A stretch of DNA of 64,000 nt from Flaveria trinervia (taxonomy: Eukaryota > Streptophyta > Magnoliopsida > Asterales > Asteraceae), in NCBI GenBank assembly GCA_025506515.1, contig CM046456.1:14704061-14768060 (forward strand), written 5' to 3'. The notes under the pieces are model-generated. The model did not search any database. It was not told the DNA's origin and was given only the letters and a program-made list of their open reading frames with translations. The translations under genes and the position numbers were made by a program. Positions 47,312 through 58,769 of the stretch are shown piece after piece (positions within the stretch are counted from its first letter, which is position 1; every line of letters begins with the position of its first letter).

Positions 47312-50300
47312 CTCGTCGGCAGTGGCGGACTTACTATAAGTGGGGAGGGGTCAACCGACCCCGCATAATTTTTTTTTGTATGTAACGTGTATTAACATTT
47401 TTTAACTGACCCCGTGTATTTTTCAACTTTGACCCCTATGAAAAATATTTACGACCCCTATGAAAAAAAATTACGACCCCTAAAATCAAAAAGGTTTTAA
47501 AAATATTCATCCTATTAAAATATAAATTAATAGTTTGTTTCAGTTTAAAAAAATAAGTTCAAATATAATCACTAATAAATAGCTTAATTTGTTATTGAAT
47601 CTGATAAGCTCATTTATTTAAATTAAAAGCCCAATCTATACTTCATTAATCCAAAATCTTTTAAACATTGTAAAACTTTCATTTAAAATACAAACCTTAA
47701 AAAGAAATTGAAGGTCGGCAACGGAATCGGGTACCACGGAAAGAAACGTAGAAACTCGTCATCCGTTTATCCTAAAAAGCTTCTTGAAGAATTCTATTTG
47801 CCAAAACAAGTTAGTGGTAAAAATATCTGTAAGTTTTGAATATATATTGTTTTGTTTTATATGAATTATATCGTTCACGTGTAGTGATTGTGAATGTTTG
47901 TTGATGATTCATCTTAATTGAATATTTATAATTGTGAATGTTTGTTGATGATTCATCTTAATTGAATATTTATAATTATTTTATTTTATGTTAACTAAAG
48001 TTTTTGATTCTTAGGTTTTTAATTGTTAATATTTGAATAAATATTAAACGATATATGTTGATTTCAATTTTAGGATTATGGAGAAATTTCTTAAAAGAAA
48101 GTTACCGGAATCATCATCACCAAGTGGTATTCCGGATAAAATAGATTTAGAACATCTTCCATGGGATCCTTCTGAACGTAAACCTATTAACTCTTATCAC
48201 CCTAATCAAAAAGATGAAATTAGACGAGCATATTGGATGAGAGGTCCGTGTCAACCACGGGGTCATAAGTTTCCGCAAAGAATGTTTAGTGGTAATGCTA
48301 GACGTTTTAGAAAAGAATGGTTTGACCAATATGCAAATTGGTTAGAGTATAGCGTGAAGACAGATAAAGCATTTTGCTTGTGTTGTTATTTGTTTAAAGA
48401 ATACGGTGGAAATCAAAAGGATGCATTTGTGACAGACGGGTTTAATAGTTGGAATAAAATTGATAGATTTGTGCTTCATGTGGGTAATGTGAACTGTTTT
48501 TATAATAAATCAGTAAAGAAATGTGATGATTTACATAAACAAAACCAATCTATACATGTTGCATTTGAGAAACAAAGTGAAAAGCAGAAAAAGGAGTATT
48601 GAATTCGATTGAGTACCTCGGTTATTGTTGCTAGATCTTTATTGAATGGTGGACTTTCTTTTCGTACTCATAATGAGTCTGAAGATTCTCCTTATAGAGG
48701 ACATTTTTTGGAATTTTTAAAATTCTTGGAGAAATAAATGAATCTATAGGTAAATTATACTTGGAAATGCCCCGGGTAATAATCAAATGACGTCTCCAAA
48801 TATTCAAAAAGATATTTGTAATTGCTTTGCATAAGAAGTGTTAAAACAAATTCTTGAAGAGCTTGGTGATAATATTTTTTCAATATTAGTTGATGAATCA
48901 AGAGACGTATCAAATAAAGAACAAATGGCCATGGTTTGAAGGTATGTTGATAAATATGGAATAGTTAAAGAGCGATTTATTGGCCTTATTCATGTCATGG
49001 AAACAACTTCATTATCTCTTAAAGCTGTCGTTGATGAATTATTTGCTCGATTTAATTTGAGTATGACTAGGGTTAGAGGTCAAGGTTATGATGGTGCAAG
49101 CAACATGTCTGGTGAGTTCAAGGGTTTAAAAGCTTTAATTTTGAGAGAAAATCCTTCGGCGTATTATATACATTGTTTTGCCCAAAAACTTCAACTTGTT
49201 GTTGTTGCCATTGCCAACAAACATGATGAAGTTTGGAAGTTTTTCTCAAAAATATCAACTTAACTAATGTTGTTTGTGCATCTTGCAAAAGACAAGATAT
49301 GCTTCGTGAGAGTCAAAAGAAGAAACTAGAAGAAGCAATAGGGCGTTTAGAAATTGAAACTGGAAGCGGTTTGAATCAAGAAATGTCTCTTGCAAGAGCC
49401 GGAGATACCCGATGGAGTTCTCATCACAAAACACTTGTCCGTGTGGTTGATTTATATCCTTCTATTATTGAAATACTACAATATATTGAAAATGAAGGTG
49501 AGATTAATGATAGTAAAAAACAAGCACGTGGGCTTCACATATATTTGAAAAAATTCCACTTTGTTTATTATGTACACTTGATCAAGCATCTTTTAGGGAT
49601 TAGAAATATATTATCAGAAGCTCTCCAAAGAAAAGAACAAGATATTGTAAATGCTATTGAGATGGTAAAATCAACAAAGCTACAACTACAAAAAGTTAGA
49701 GTTGAAGGTTTTGAATATCTTTTGGAAGAAGTCACATCCTTTTGTGAAATATATGATATTGAATTGCCAGACATGAACGGACCATACATTAACCCAAAAA
49801 ATCGAAGACAAATGACCAATATCACCCTTCGGCAATATTATGAGGTTGAATGTTTCAACACCGTGCTTGATATGCAAGTCCAAGATCTTGGCGACCGCTT
49901 TAACGAGGTAACCTCCGAATTGCTTACGTGTATGGGTTCTTTAAGTCCGCTTGATAATTTTTCACAATTTGATCAACCAAAGATATTAAGGTTGGCCAAG
50001 ATGTATCCAAGTGATTTTGATTGTGATGTTATGAATACACTCGAGTATGAACTCCCTTTCTACATTGATAATGTGAGAGCGGATACAAGATTTTCTAACT
50101 TAGAATGGTATACCTAATCTCGTAAAGTTGATGGTGGAAACCCAAAAACATTTTGCGTATCCATTAGTTTATCGCTTATTAAAGTTGTCATTAGTTTTAC
50201 CAGTTGCAACGACAAGTGTTGAAAGATGTTTTTGTGAAGAACGAACTACGCAATCGAATGAGTGATGAATATATGAACGATGCTTGTATTTGTTACATTG

Positions 50301-50559
50301 AGAAAGATTTTTTCAAAAAGGTTTCAATTGATGATGTAATGGATCGTTTTCAGAAGATGAAGACATGTAGACATCTATAAATGTAATGTTTTTTTATTTT
50401 CTAATGACATTGTATTTTTGTTAGTTGTCTTATAATATTATTGTTTTTGATTTATGTGAACTGACTCGACCCGAAAATTTCGATAACCATACATGGCTAC
50501 TTGAGAACGGAAAACTAACCCCGGTGAAAAAAATTTCTGGGTCCGCCACTGCTCGTCGG
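47312..50559 (+). mobile_element. hAT transposon, 3232 bp, with perfect 8-bp target duplication
   Basis: The element proper is 47320-50551. Terminal inverted repeats are CAGTGGCGGAC and GTCCGCCACTG (11 bp, perfect). The 8-bp target duplication CTCGTCGG is identical on both sides (47312-47319 and 50552-50559). An 8-bp duplication and CAGTGGCGG-type ends define hAT elements. It encodes a broken TTF-zinc-finger transposase in plus orientation. It was inserted directly after the stop region of Copia-3 pol, so it is younger than Copia-3. Confidence 0.95.
48078..50380 (+). pseudogene. hAT transposase, zinc-finger (TTF/MYM-type-1-like) family, broken
   Basis: The start MEKFLKRKLPESSSP is followed by a TTF-type zinc finger (GHKFPQRMF ... 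WLEYSVKTDKAFCLCCYLF) at about residues 60-120. A TGA at about 48600 ends the first frame, and several stops lie to 48990. The catalytic RNase H-like part follows in 48997-49263 (GQGYDGASNMSGEFKGLKAL, HCFAQKLQLVVVA). A frameshift at about 49260 leads into a 294-codon frame to 50117 containing RAGDTRWSSHHKTL and an alpha-helical insertion domain. The hAT C-terminal dimerisation motif (PLVYRLLKLSLVLPVATTSVER) is at about 50155-50230, out of frame. Family members are known as zinc finger MYM-type protein 1-like / DUF4371 proteins. At least four breaks make it inactive. Confidence 0.9.
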
Positions 50560-50583
50560 ACTATGTACTGTTGTCTTTCGGAA

Positions 50584-52300
50584 TCACTTCACATTTTTTT
50601 TCACGCCGTTGACCTCTAACAGATTTAAAAATATTGGTTTATCAAAGGCTTTTGTGTAGAGGTCAGCGCATTGAAAGTCTGTATTAATTTTAACCACATC
50701 GATTAAATTCTTTTCAAAACAGCCACATATAAAGTGATATTTAATTCCGATGTGTTTAGTTTTAGGATGTTGGACTGGATTTTTAGTTACGATGATAGCA
50801 GCAGTATTATCAACCAAAATAGGAGTGTTTGAGAATTTCAAACCATAGTCACGTATTTGCTGTTGAATCCAGATGATTTGTGAATGGCAACTTGCAGCAG
50901 CAACGTATTCAGCTTCACATGTTGACAGAGCAATGGAGATCTGCTTCTTACACTGCCAGGTGACTAACTGTCTACCAAAGAATTGACACCCTACTGATGT
51001 TGACTTATAATTCATTTTGAAACCGCCAGAATCCGAATCGCTATACGATGTAAGCTCAAAGTCATCGTCATGAGGATACCACAACCCGAGTGTTGGAGTA
51101 CCCTTTAGATAACGAAATATCCTTTTAACTCCTATGAGATGGTTGACTTTTGGTTTCACCTGATATCTGGAGCAGAGACACGTCACGTACATGATATCGG
51201 GTTGTGAGGCAGTGAGGTACATGAGGGATCTGATCATTCCTCCGTACATGGTAGCATCCACCAGATCACCATTTTCGTCGGGTGCCACATCGTGGTTTGT
51301 ATCCGGTGGAGTCCCAGCTGCCGAAGCATTCTCCATATCGAACCGACTGAGAATATCGCCTACATACTTGGTCTGATGTAGAAATATGCCCTTTGGTGTC
51401 TGAACCACCTGTAACCTGAGAAAGAACTTCATTTCTCCCATGGCACTCATCTCAAATTCAACTTTCATTACTACTTCAAATTCTTTACATAATTCTTCGT
51501 TTTTGGAACCGAAGATTATGTCAACAACATAAATCTGTACTAGCAGTAAATCACCATCCTTTTCTTTGATGAATAGTGTACAATCAATCACCCCTTTGCA
51601 AAAGCCGTGTTTCACAAGATGAGTCGAGAGCTTCTCATACCATGCTCTTGGGGCTTGATGGAGCCCGTAGAGAGCCTTATCTACTTTGTAAACTCCGTCC
51701 CGATGATAAGGATCCTCAAATCCTTTGGGTTAACTGACATACACTGTCTCACGGATTTCACCATGAAGGAATGCACTCTTTACATCTAGTTGATAAAATT
51801 TGATCTTCATGTAAGATGCATAGGCTAGGAAGATACGGATTGCTTCCATTCTTGCCACAGGTTCAAACACTTCATTGTAATCAATACCCTTGACTTGTCA
51901 AAATCCTTGAACTACAAGTCAAGCCTTGTTTCTGATTATAACCCATTGGTCATCTTTCTTGCACTTTAAGACCCATTTGGTGCCAATCACCTTAGCACCT
52001 TTTGGTCTGTCCACCAATGTCCATACTCCTAGTTTCTTGAATTGAAGGAGTTCCCATTGAATGGCACTGACCCATGCCTCGTCGTTTAGGGCTTCACTTA
52101 CATATTTTGGCTCAAATTGAGACACAAAACATCGATACGCACCATCGTAAAGATATCCCTTATCCATTACTGAGGCATAATCAGCGGAGTATAGCTGATT
52201 TCTAGTCTGTACTCTTGATCGAACATCTCCAATGACATTGTCCAAAGGATGATAAACATTTAGTCGTGATATAGGAGTGGTGGGAACAACTATCTCATTA
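50584..52300 (-). pseudogene. Copia-3 reverse transcriptase-RNase H (broken, active site changed)
   Basis: Minus-strand blocks include EALNDEAWVSAIQWELLQFK and GTKWVLKCKKDDQ (51919-52245). After a stop come YQLDVKSAFLHGEIRETVYV, ALYGLHQAPRAWYEKLS and a 343-codon frame (50584-51615). The RT active site reads YVVD instead of YVDD, so one catalytic Asp is lost. RNase H blocks follow: YLTASQPDIMYVTCLCSRYQ, SYSDSDSGG, STCEAEYVAAA and HPKTKHIGIKYHFI, ending ADLYTKAFDKP. Stops near 51730 and 51900 break the frame. The hAT element inserted just after the pol stop. Confidence 0.9.
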
Positions 52301-52559
52301 TCCAGATTGTGAACACTAGGTTCAGTATCTGAGGCAGTGGGAGTGTGAGGTTTGGAAGTGTCAGAGACATCAACATCAGATGCTTGTGTACTTGCAGTAG
52401 TAGGAACCTATTCCTCCTTATCCACCTGATTATTTTCCACGTCTTTATCATCAGAGGAGGAGTCACTTACCTCAAGTGCTTCCCCTAAAGAACTAGAAGA
52501 CTCATCTTGTGAAGCTGAGATTGTCGAGTCTAGTGATGGTGTGTTTAACACATCGTACA

Positions 52560-53530
52560 TCATTCTGGTCGATAACTCATCCTTGGGAGGGGAGAGAGGG
52601 ATGTTGAAGGACTTAAAGAATCCATCATAGTTGAAAAAGAATAAGGGTCCTTTTCTAGCAAGGGGGTGGTGTATCTCTGAACGTCAACGTTGCACCAGAC
52701 TTCTACTTGACCCGTTAAGTTGTTATAAACTCTCTTATTCAGTATGTTGTATCCTAGGAAAATTCCTTCTTCGGCCTTCTCGCTGAACTTCCCTGACTGA
52801 GTTTTCTTCAGCAGCGTACATGGTGCGCCAAATGATTCAAGGTACTCCCGATTCGGTTTACGTCGGTGGAGCAACTCATAGTATGTTTTACCATGACATT
52901 TGACCACCAACACTCAATTGAGGGTGTAACATGTGTTAGCTACTGCCTCGTTCCAAAATTGGATAGGCAGTTTTGAGTCTGCTAGCATCGTCTGGGTTGT
53001 CTCTATCAAGCTTTGATTATTTCTCTCAGCAACTCCGTTGATTTGAGGAGCGTAAGCAGATGTGAACCGGTGCACAATTCCTTTTTCTTTGCAAAATGCC
53101 TACATCCACTAGTTCTTGAACTCAGTACCGTTGTCTGAGCGAACTTGCCTTACCTTCAGCTTGTAGAGTGACTCCAATGTAGTTACCAGCTCTTTGAATG
53201 ATTTAAATGTCTTTGATTTGGATTTCAAAAACATCACCCAAGAAAATCTTGAGTAATCATCTGTAACTACATATCAGTACAAATCATCGGTAATGCTCTT
53301 TGTACTAACTGGCCCAAACAGATCCATGTGAAGAAGCTCAAGAGGTAGATCAATCTAGTGAACTTTCTTTGCCTTATGAGACTTCTTTGTATGTTTCCGT
53401 TTCTTACGCGCGACAAAAAAATCCGGTAATTAGAAGTCCTTAACATTTACTCCACGCACTAGATCATTCTGGATCAAGTGATTCATCTTCCGTGGATTAA
53501 TGTGTCCCATTCTCCTATGCCAGGAGATGG
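52560..53530 (-). pseudogene. Copia-3 integrase (broken)
   Basis: The sense order is RMGHINPRKMNHLIQNDLV (zinc-region His pair) and PDFFVARKKRKHTKK, where both zinc Cys of the usual C-V-A-C are replaced. LLHMDLFGPVSTKSI (first Asp), VRQVRSDNGTEFKN (second Asp) and INGVAERNNQSL (catalytic Glu) follow. The C-terminal part is YYELLHRRKPNREYLESFGA and VWCNVDVQRYTTP. The DDE residues survive, but at least five stops are present. An acidic Ser-rich linker leads to RT. Confidence 0.85.
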
Positions 53531-53752
53531 AGTCTTTCTCTGTTGCCTTTGACAAGAAGCATTGTACATTATGATCGGTTGTGGAGGCCTATAGGTCCAA
53601 GACATATAAATCGTTATATCTTGAAGCCGACACTAAGACTTTGTCCTCCGGGATACATAGTCCTTTTTCAGAACATAGCACTTCTTGTCATCAAATACAA
53701 CCTTGAATTCTTTGTCGCATATCTGGGATACAGAAAACAAGTTATTTTGTAA

Positions 53753-53968
53753 TTAGTGAACGTAGTTGACCTTATCAAACTTAACATTCTGGTTTCCCAC
53801 TTCACCTTGAGCGGTGATGTATCCTCCTTTATTTCCAGCAAATAAGACATGTCCCCCTTTAATTTGTTTGACATTTGAAAGGAGAGACAGGTTCCCGGTC
53901 ATGTGCCTAGATGCCCCACTATCAACAATCCAGGTGTTTGTGATAGCATTGTAACAGACACCCTGCAC
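53753..53968 (-). pseudogene. Copia-3 aspartic protease core
   Basis: A 71-codon frame reads NTWIVDSGASRHMTGNLSLL and then GGHVLFAGNKGGYI. The D-S-G-A active site is intact. It is cut off from gag by stops. Confidence 0.8.
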
Positions 53969-54183
53969 ATTCAGAGGAAATTATTAGTTTAGGTTTAGGA
54001 CCTAAGCCTTAACTGGCTTGGGTGACCTAGAGGAATCACACTTCATGAACTCAACCCACTGTCCATTTGAGGGTGAGGGCATATCAATCTTCTTATTGTT
54101 CTCATTATCAGGCACGGTACTTGAATTTTCTTTCCATAAGCCAGTTTTGTGTAAGGCCTGTTTGTGATAAACAGCCGACTGGC

Positions 54184-54994
54184 TTACAATTTGAACTTTA
54201 GGTTCATTACTTCTTTTGGTGGAGTAATAGAACTCCTTTTCGAAGAAGTTTGTTTAGTATCATAAAGGTCAATTTTCTTTCTTGGGGTCTGATAATAAGG
54301 ACAATTAGAAGCTATGTGTCCATTCTTTCCACAAGTGTAGCATGATCTACTTTCTATATGTTGGTGGAATTGTTTCTGTGGGGAAGTGTGTGACACAGAT
54401 GTGACTTTAGTCTGTTTGGGTTTCGACACTTCTTGTTTAGATGTTTTAGCTTCTTTAACAAAGTTCATTGTTTGAACATTTTTAACATCTTTAGCCTTTT
54501 GTTTATTTGGACTATGACGTGGAGCACGTGGTTGGTTAACTGGTTTGGTCCTTTTGGATTCAGAAATAGACATGTCTGAACCTGACTTTACATTAACCTT
54601 TTCAAATTGTTCATCCAAATTCACACTAGGCATCTTGCCTTTAGACTTCAAAGTAGCCTCTTTCTGTTTAGTGACTGACTCCACCGGTTTACCCGTGGAG
54701 TCAGGATCACTAACTAGTGGAGTGGAAATCACATGATCCTTAATTGGATTGCTATTTACCGGTCTACATTTAGCATTTAACATGATCTCATGTGGTGGTG
54801 GAACCACTTTGTAGCCCAAACCCTCCCCGTTGTTCCGTTCTTTCACTAAGTGTTGGAAGATGTAAGAAGAGCTGGTCGAACTATGCAGTTTTTGTTTTAA
54901 TGAGTTGACTTCGACTTCCACAACTACTTTTTCTTTCTTAGTTTCTTCCAAGGAGTTTAGATATAACTTTATATCATTTGTTTGGTTAAAAGCA
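54184..54994 (-). pseudogene. Copia-3 gag, C-terminal part (split by Gypsy LTR)
   Basis: The frame holds a coiled N-terminal piece (NSLEETKKEKVVVEVEVNSL), a Lys/Ser/Pro-rich linker and an intact CCHC knuckle, CYTCGKNGHIASNC, near its end. At 54995 the sense strand changes abruptly into the Gypsy LTR terminus, so the first residues of the apparent ORF come from the LTR. The N-terminal gag domain and 5' LTR lie to the right of the nested insertions, outside the window. Confidence 0.85.
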
Positions 54995-55962
54995 TGTAAG
55001 GCCCCGTTCCCAGGCACCTCACAGTTGGTCCTTCATTGCACTTAAAACATTATAAAATGTACATCTATTTGCAACGGAATTTAAAAATTTTATTAATAAC
55101 TAAAACATGTCATTTACAACATTTGTTTTCATCTCAAAATACAAGACATGTCAAAATACGGATGCCAGCCTCAAAATGCTCCGGTAGCTTATGCATCCAT
55201 GCCTGCAACTCCTCAGCATCAACAAATACCTGCCAACTATCATGCATACAAAAGTCAGCGACGCTGAGTGAGTTCTAATTTTATAATAAAACATACTTTT
55301 CTCTGTTAAAACCGTTCTTTACTTTATTTCAAAACATACTATACTTTACATCGTTCGTGATCATGTATCATACGTACATACAGATAATATCATTATTATC
55401 TTCATCATTACGTTCATTAACTTTGTTCATTCAACGTATTACATTATCGTTTACTTCTCTTTCTAGATCCGGTCAGACTTTACCCTCTTCGTGGCACTCA
55501 ACCACGATTACTGAGGTCGAATGACTAGAATCCTGTTTAGTACATTATTACGATAATTCATTAACGTTCATTCATCTCTTCGTTCTTTCATACATGATCT
55601 TTCGTTCATTACTCATTATTACTCAAATCTTGTCTCCTGCAATATCCCCGACTCATGCTCGAAAGCTGATGCTGTGCCAGGACCTGCTCACAAACCCCCA
55701 ACTCATGTCCGAAGACTGACACAGCACCGGGATACGCGACAAAGATCCCATACGAGTCAATCACAGGGATTGAACTCTATCCAAGTCTGTTGCAACACAA
55801 GTCGCTCACCTCATCATCTTGTCTCATGGACAAAGACCTTTGTCGAGTTTGTTGCGACACAAAGTCGCTCACCTCATATCTATGCTTGGCTTTATGCCAC
55901 ACCCCCGAAGTTATACGTAACTCGGGTAACCATCATATATTTCACCCCTAGCATTGTGGGTA

Positions 55963-56490
55963 ACAACACCCCCATCGAAATTAACACCCCCATAAAAATG
56001 GGTAACACCCCCATAGAAATGGGTAACACCCCCACCAGAATGGGTAACACCCCCATCGAAATGGGTAACACCCAAATGGGTAACACCCCCATAGAAATGG
56101 GTAACACCCCCATAGAAATGGGTAACACTCCTATAGAAATGGGTAACACCTCCACCGGAATGGGTAACACCCCCATCGAAATGGGTAACACCCCCATCGA
56201 AATGGGTAACCCCCATCGAAAAGGGTAACACCCCAATAGAAATGGGTAACATCCCCATAGAAGTGGGTAACACCCCCATCGGACTGGGTGACACCCCCAT
56301 CGAAATGGGTAACACCCCCATCGAAATGGGTAACACCCCCATCGAAATGAGTAACACCCCCATCGAAATGGGCAACACCCACATAGAAATGGGTAACACC
56401 CCCATAGAAATGGGTAACACCCCCACCGGAATGGGTAACACCCCCATCGAAATATATAACACCACCATCGAAATGGGTAACACCACTGAA
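55963..56490. repeat. 21-bp minisatellite inside the Gypsy LTR
   Basis: About 25 units of GGGTAACACCCCCATCGAAAT run almost without interruption. Variants include ATAGAAAT, ACCGGAAT and a few shortened units. Because 21 is a multiple of 3 and the unit lacks stops, long frames appear on both strands (for example the MGNTPIE heptad on plus). These are very probably not genes. Confidence 0.95.
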
Positions 56491-56839
56491 GGTCAGTCAC
56501 ATAGACTGGAACCCTTGCGTGCACACTAAGATTAGCTAAACCTCACGCGGTAGAGCTTAAGGAATTTAGAGCCGTGCACCTCTGTACATATTGCTTGCAA
56601 GCCTTTCTATACTTTCTCTTTTATTAATGCATGCATTCATCCTTATGTTCCTCTTTTCATTATCTTCCACTTTACGTTACATAATACTTTCATTACATTT
56701 ATTAACGTTCAATGCAAAGCCAAGGGAAGACATACGTACATAATAAGGAACATACATATAAACATAATCCATCACATCATAACCATGCCTATCTCCCCAT
56801 TTTACGCCTTAAAATCACTTAGATAACCTCAAGTCCGAA

Positions 56840-57260
56840 TTGGGCGCATGGGACCTTTCAGACGCATGAGCATAAAAATTCTAAGTGTAAAACAGTCTGG
56901 GCGCATGGGCTCTATTTGGGCGCTTCTGCCCTGTTCAGACGCATTGCCATTATGCAACGCATGGCACCTGTTTATGCGCATCAACACTTAGCCTTTTCAT
57001 TCACTTTAGGCACATGGCACTATTTAGGCGCATGGCCAACACTTGGGGACAGGGCCAACACTTAGGCGCATGGGCCACTGTTTAGGTGCATGACCAACCC
57101 TTGGGCACATGGCCAACACTTAGACGCATGGCCAACATGCTGGGCGCATGGGCCACTATTTAGGCGCATGGCCAACACTTAGGCGTCTGGCCTCTCATGC
57201 TGGGCGCATGGACAACTGTTTAGGCCTAGAAGCCACCTCTAGGCGCATGGACCACTTTTC
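56840..57260. repeat. GGCGCATGG-rich block in the Gypsy LTR
   Basis: More than a dozen short units around (T/G)GGCGCATGG(C/G)C, often followed by CAACACTTA, are spaced 15-35 bp apart. No open frame is shared. It is the second short-repeat block of this LTR. Confidence 0.75.
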
Positions 57261-57844
57261 ATGTTCATTAGAACATTCTGAAATATTTTCTATGTTTTCA
57301 ACATCACCCGATTATCATTCTAATCATACCTAAACACAGATCTAACATACTAAGGCCATCTAAGCATGCTAATCATCATCACTAACCCATAATCAACACT
57401 ATAACATACATACATACATAATTTCGAACATAAAGCTGTAAACCCACGGTTTCTTTCAAAATGTTTACTTAGTATGCACAATAGCCCCAAATCAGTTGAA
57501 AATCAATAAAAGAGGGGTTCTAGAAACTCACCTTGAGCAGCCTTTGGGCAACACACTTCAAGTTCGAGACACACCTCGATTCAGCTCTTGAATCCCGAAA
57601 ACAAACACTTTGAAGCTGCTTCTTCCACTTTCTCTCTCTAGAACCGGGCTCTCTCTCTCTCTTCTTCTTCCTCCGAGAGCAAAGCAGCTTTCTGCTTTGA
57701 TATGGGCGACCATGCCCCCTTAAATCCTTAAAATAATTAGGTTTGTACTTTGTACACTTTATCCCCCTCCACTTGTGCACAATTTCTATTCCTTCCATTT
57801 ACTTTTCTTTTCCATCCGTTTGAATAGAAATTCAAGGTGTTACA

Positions 57845-58067
57845 AGTCTACCCACCTTAAAGAGGTTTCATCCCCGATACCTGTCGCTTCTCGAATAGTT
57901 ACGGGTAACACTGTCTCACTTCTTCTTTGATCTTGCATTTAAACTTAGATCCCTTTAGGCTTCACTGCACCTGCACAAGTGAAACCATCATCCTCCTTAG
58001 CCTATTCTCTTCTTCTTATTAGTAATGGCCACCAGTTGCTTCTCGTGGTTGAATGCTTTGTCCATCT
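57845..58067 (-). mobile_element. 3' internal remnant of the Gypsy element
   Basis: This 223-bp stretch lies between the Gypsy 3' LTR and the Copia-4 LTR. It ends in the purine tract and carries no recognisable domain. Copia-4 inserted here, so the remaining Gypsy body lies beyond the window. Confidence 0.6.
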
Positions 58068-58760
58068 TGTTAGGACCTGGTATTTGAACGAAATACCTGG
58101 AGATTAGCGTGTAAACCAGATCAAATAGTGCGGAATCCTATTTGATTGGCGATCCAATCAGTGAGAACACACGAAGAATCAATCAGGAATTGAAACTAAT
58201 GTTAGAAATCGATTGGGAATCGATCTAATGTGTTCTGTGAACTTGGAGAACGAATTGGGAGGTTTCTGGACGGCTAGGGTACGTCTGGAATCGTAATTGA
58301 TCGAGAGTTCTGATTTTTCACGAATTGAGTTGTATTTATAGGTTGGTATTATTCAATCGTGCGACTGAACCATTAGTATGGTTCAGTCGTGCGATTGAAC
58401 CATGCGGTTGATTCATTCGCACGACTGAGTGTTCAGTCGTGCGACTGAGCCAATCTTATGTTACAATCATACGATTGATACAGTCTCCTGGTTCAGTCGT
58501 GCGACTGAGTCATTCGTATGAAGGTGTTCATGCTTATGGTCCATTCGCATGGGCCATTCGCATGATAACTTCATTATTTTAAGTTTGAATGTATTAATTA
58601 GTAAACATTATATGTAAACATTCAACCAACTACTAACCTAATTAATTAATTTAATATCAACTTATTAATGAAATATTAATCATTACAAATCACAAACACC
58701 CAATATCATTTCATTAGTCATATCAAATTACACCAGAATCAGATAAACAAGATCTATTAC
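58068..58760 (-). repeat. Copia-4 3' LTR (start side deleted)
   Basis: It ends CCAGGTCCTAACA on the minus strand at 58068. TATAAATA is at 58333-58340 (minus). Palindromes start at 58354, 58384, 58414, 58434, 58464 and 58494, the same 30-30-20-30-30 spacing as in Copia-3. The upstream end is unclear, because a junction near 58760-58770 joins LTR-like AT-rich sequence to the env-like ORF. Confidence 0.8.
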
Positions 58761-58769
58761 ATTTCATAT

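Larger units (their letters stand above)
40930..54994 (-). mobile_element. Copia-3: SIRE-like Ty1/Copia element with env-like ORF (minus strand, 5' end outside window)
   Basis: Right to left it has gag (interrupted at 54994 by a Gypsy LTR), protease, integrase, RT-RNase H, a long spacer, an env-like ORF of about 1 kb codons, a purine tract and a 738-bp 3' LTR. A 3232-bp hAT element lies in the spacer directly after pol. Protein blocks and spacer motifs match Copia-4 (58068-64000) closely, so both belong to one family. Stops, frameshifts and a changed RT active site show it is dead. Confidence 0.88.
54995..57844 (-). repeat. Ty3/Gypsy 3' LTR, about 2.85 kb, with internal minisatellite
   Basis: On the minus strand it starts TGTAACACCTTGAATTTC (57844) and ends CGGGGCCTTACA (54995), TG...CA. 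Just upstream in sense (57845-57862) the strand reads TTTAAGGTGGGTAGACT, a Gypsy-style purine tract. It therefore is a 3' LTR, inserted in Copia-3 gag. Its terminus is related to 90-136. It contains a 21-bp minisatellite, a GGCGCATGG-rich block and CT-rich segments. No protein-coding gene is supported inside. Confidence 0.75.

Noticed and set aside
55963..56490. Regular repeats that might suggest a CRISPR-like array
   Set aside because: Units are directly adjacent with no unique spacers, and the window is plant nuclear DNA.
55892..56529. Long ORFs of up to 210 codons on both strands, with repeated heptads
   Set aside because: They are frames through a 21-bp tandem repeat, a multiple of three and free of stops, inside an LTR.
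57520..57798. 92-codon minus-strand ORF rich in Arg/Lys
   Set aside because: It falls in the CT-rich part of the Gypsy LTR, with no domain and no partner.
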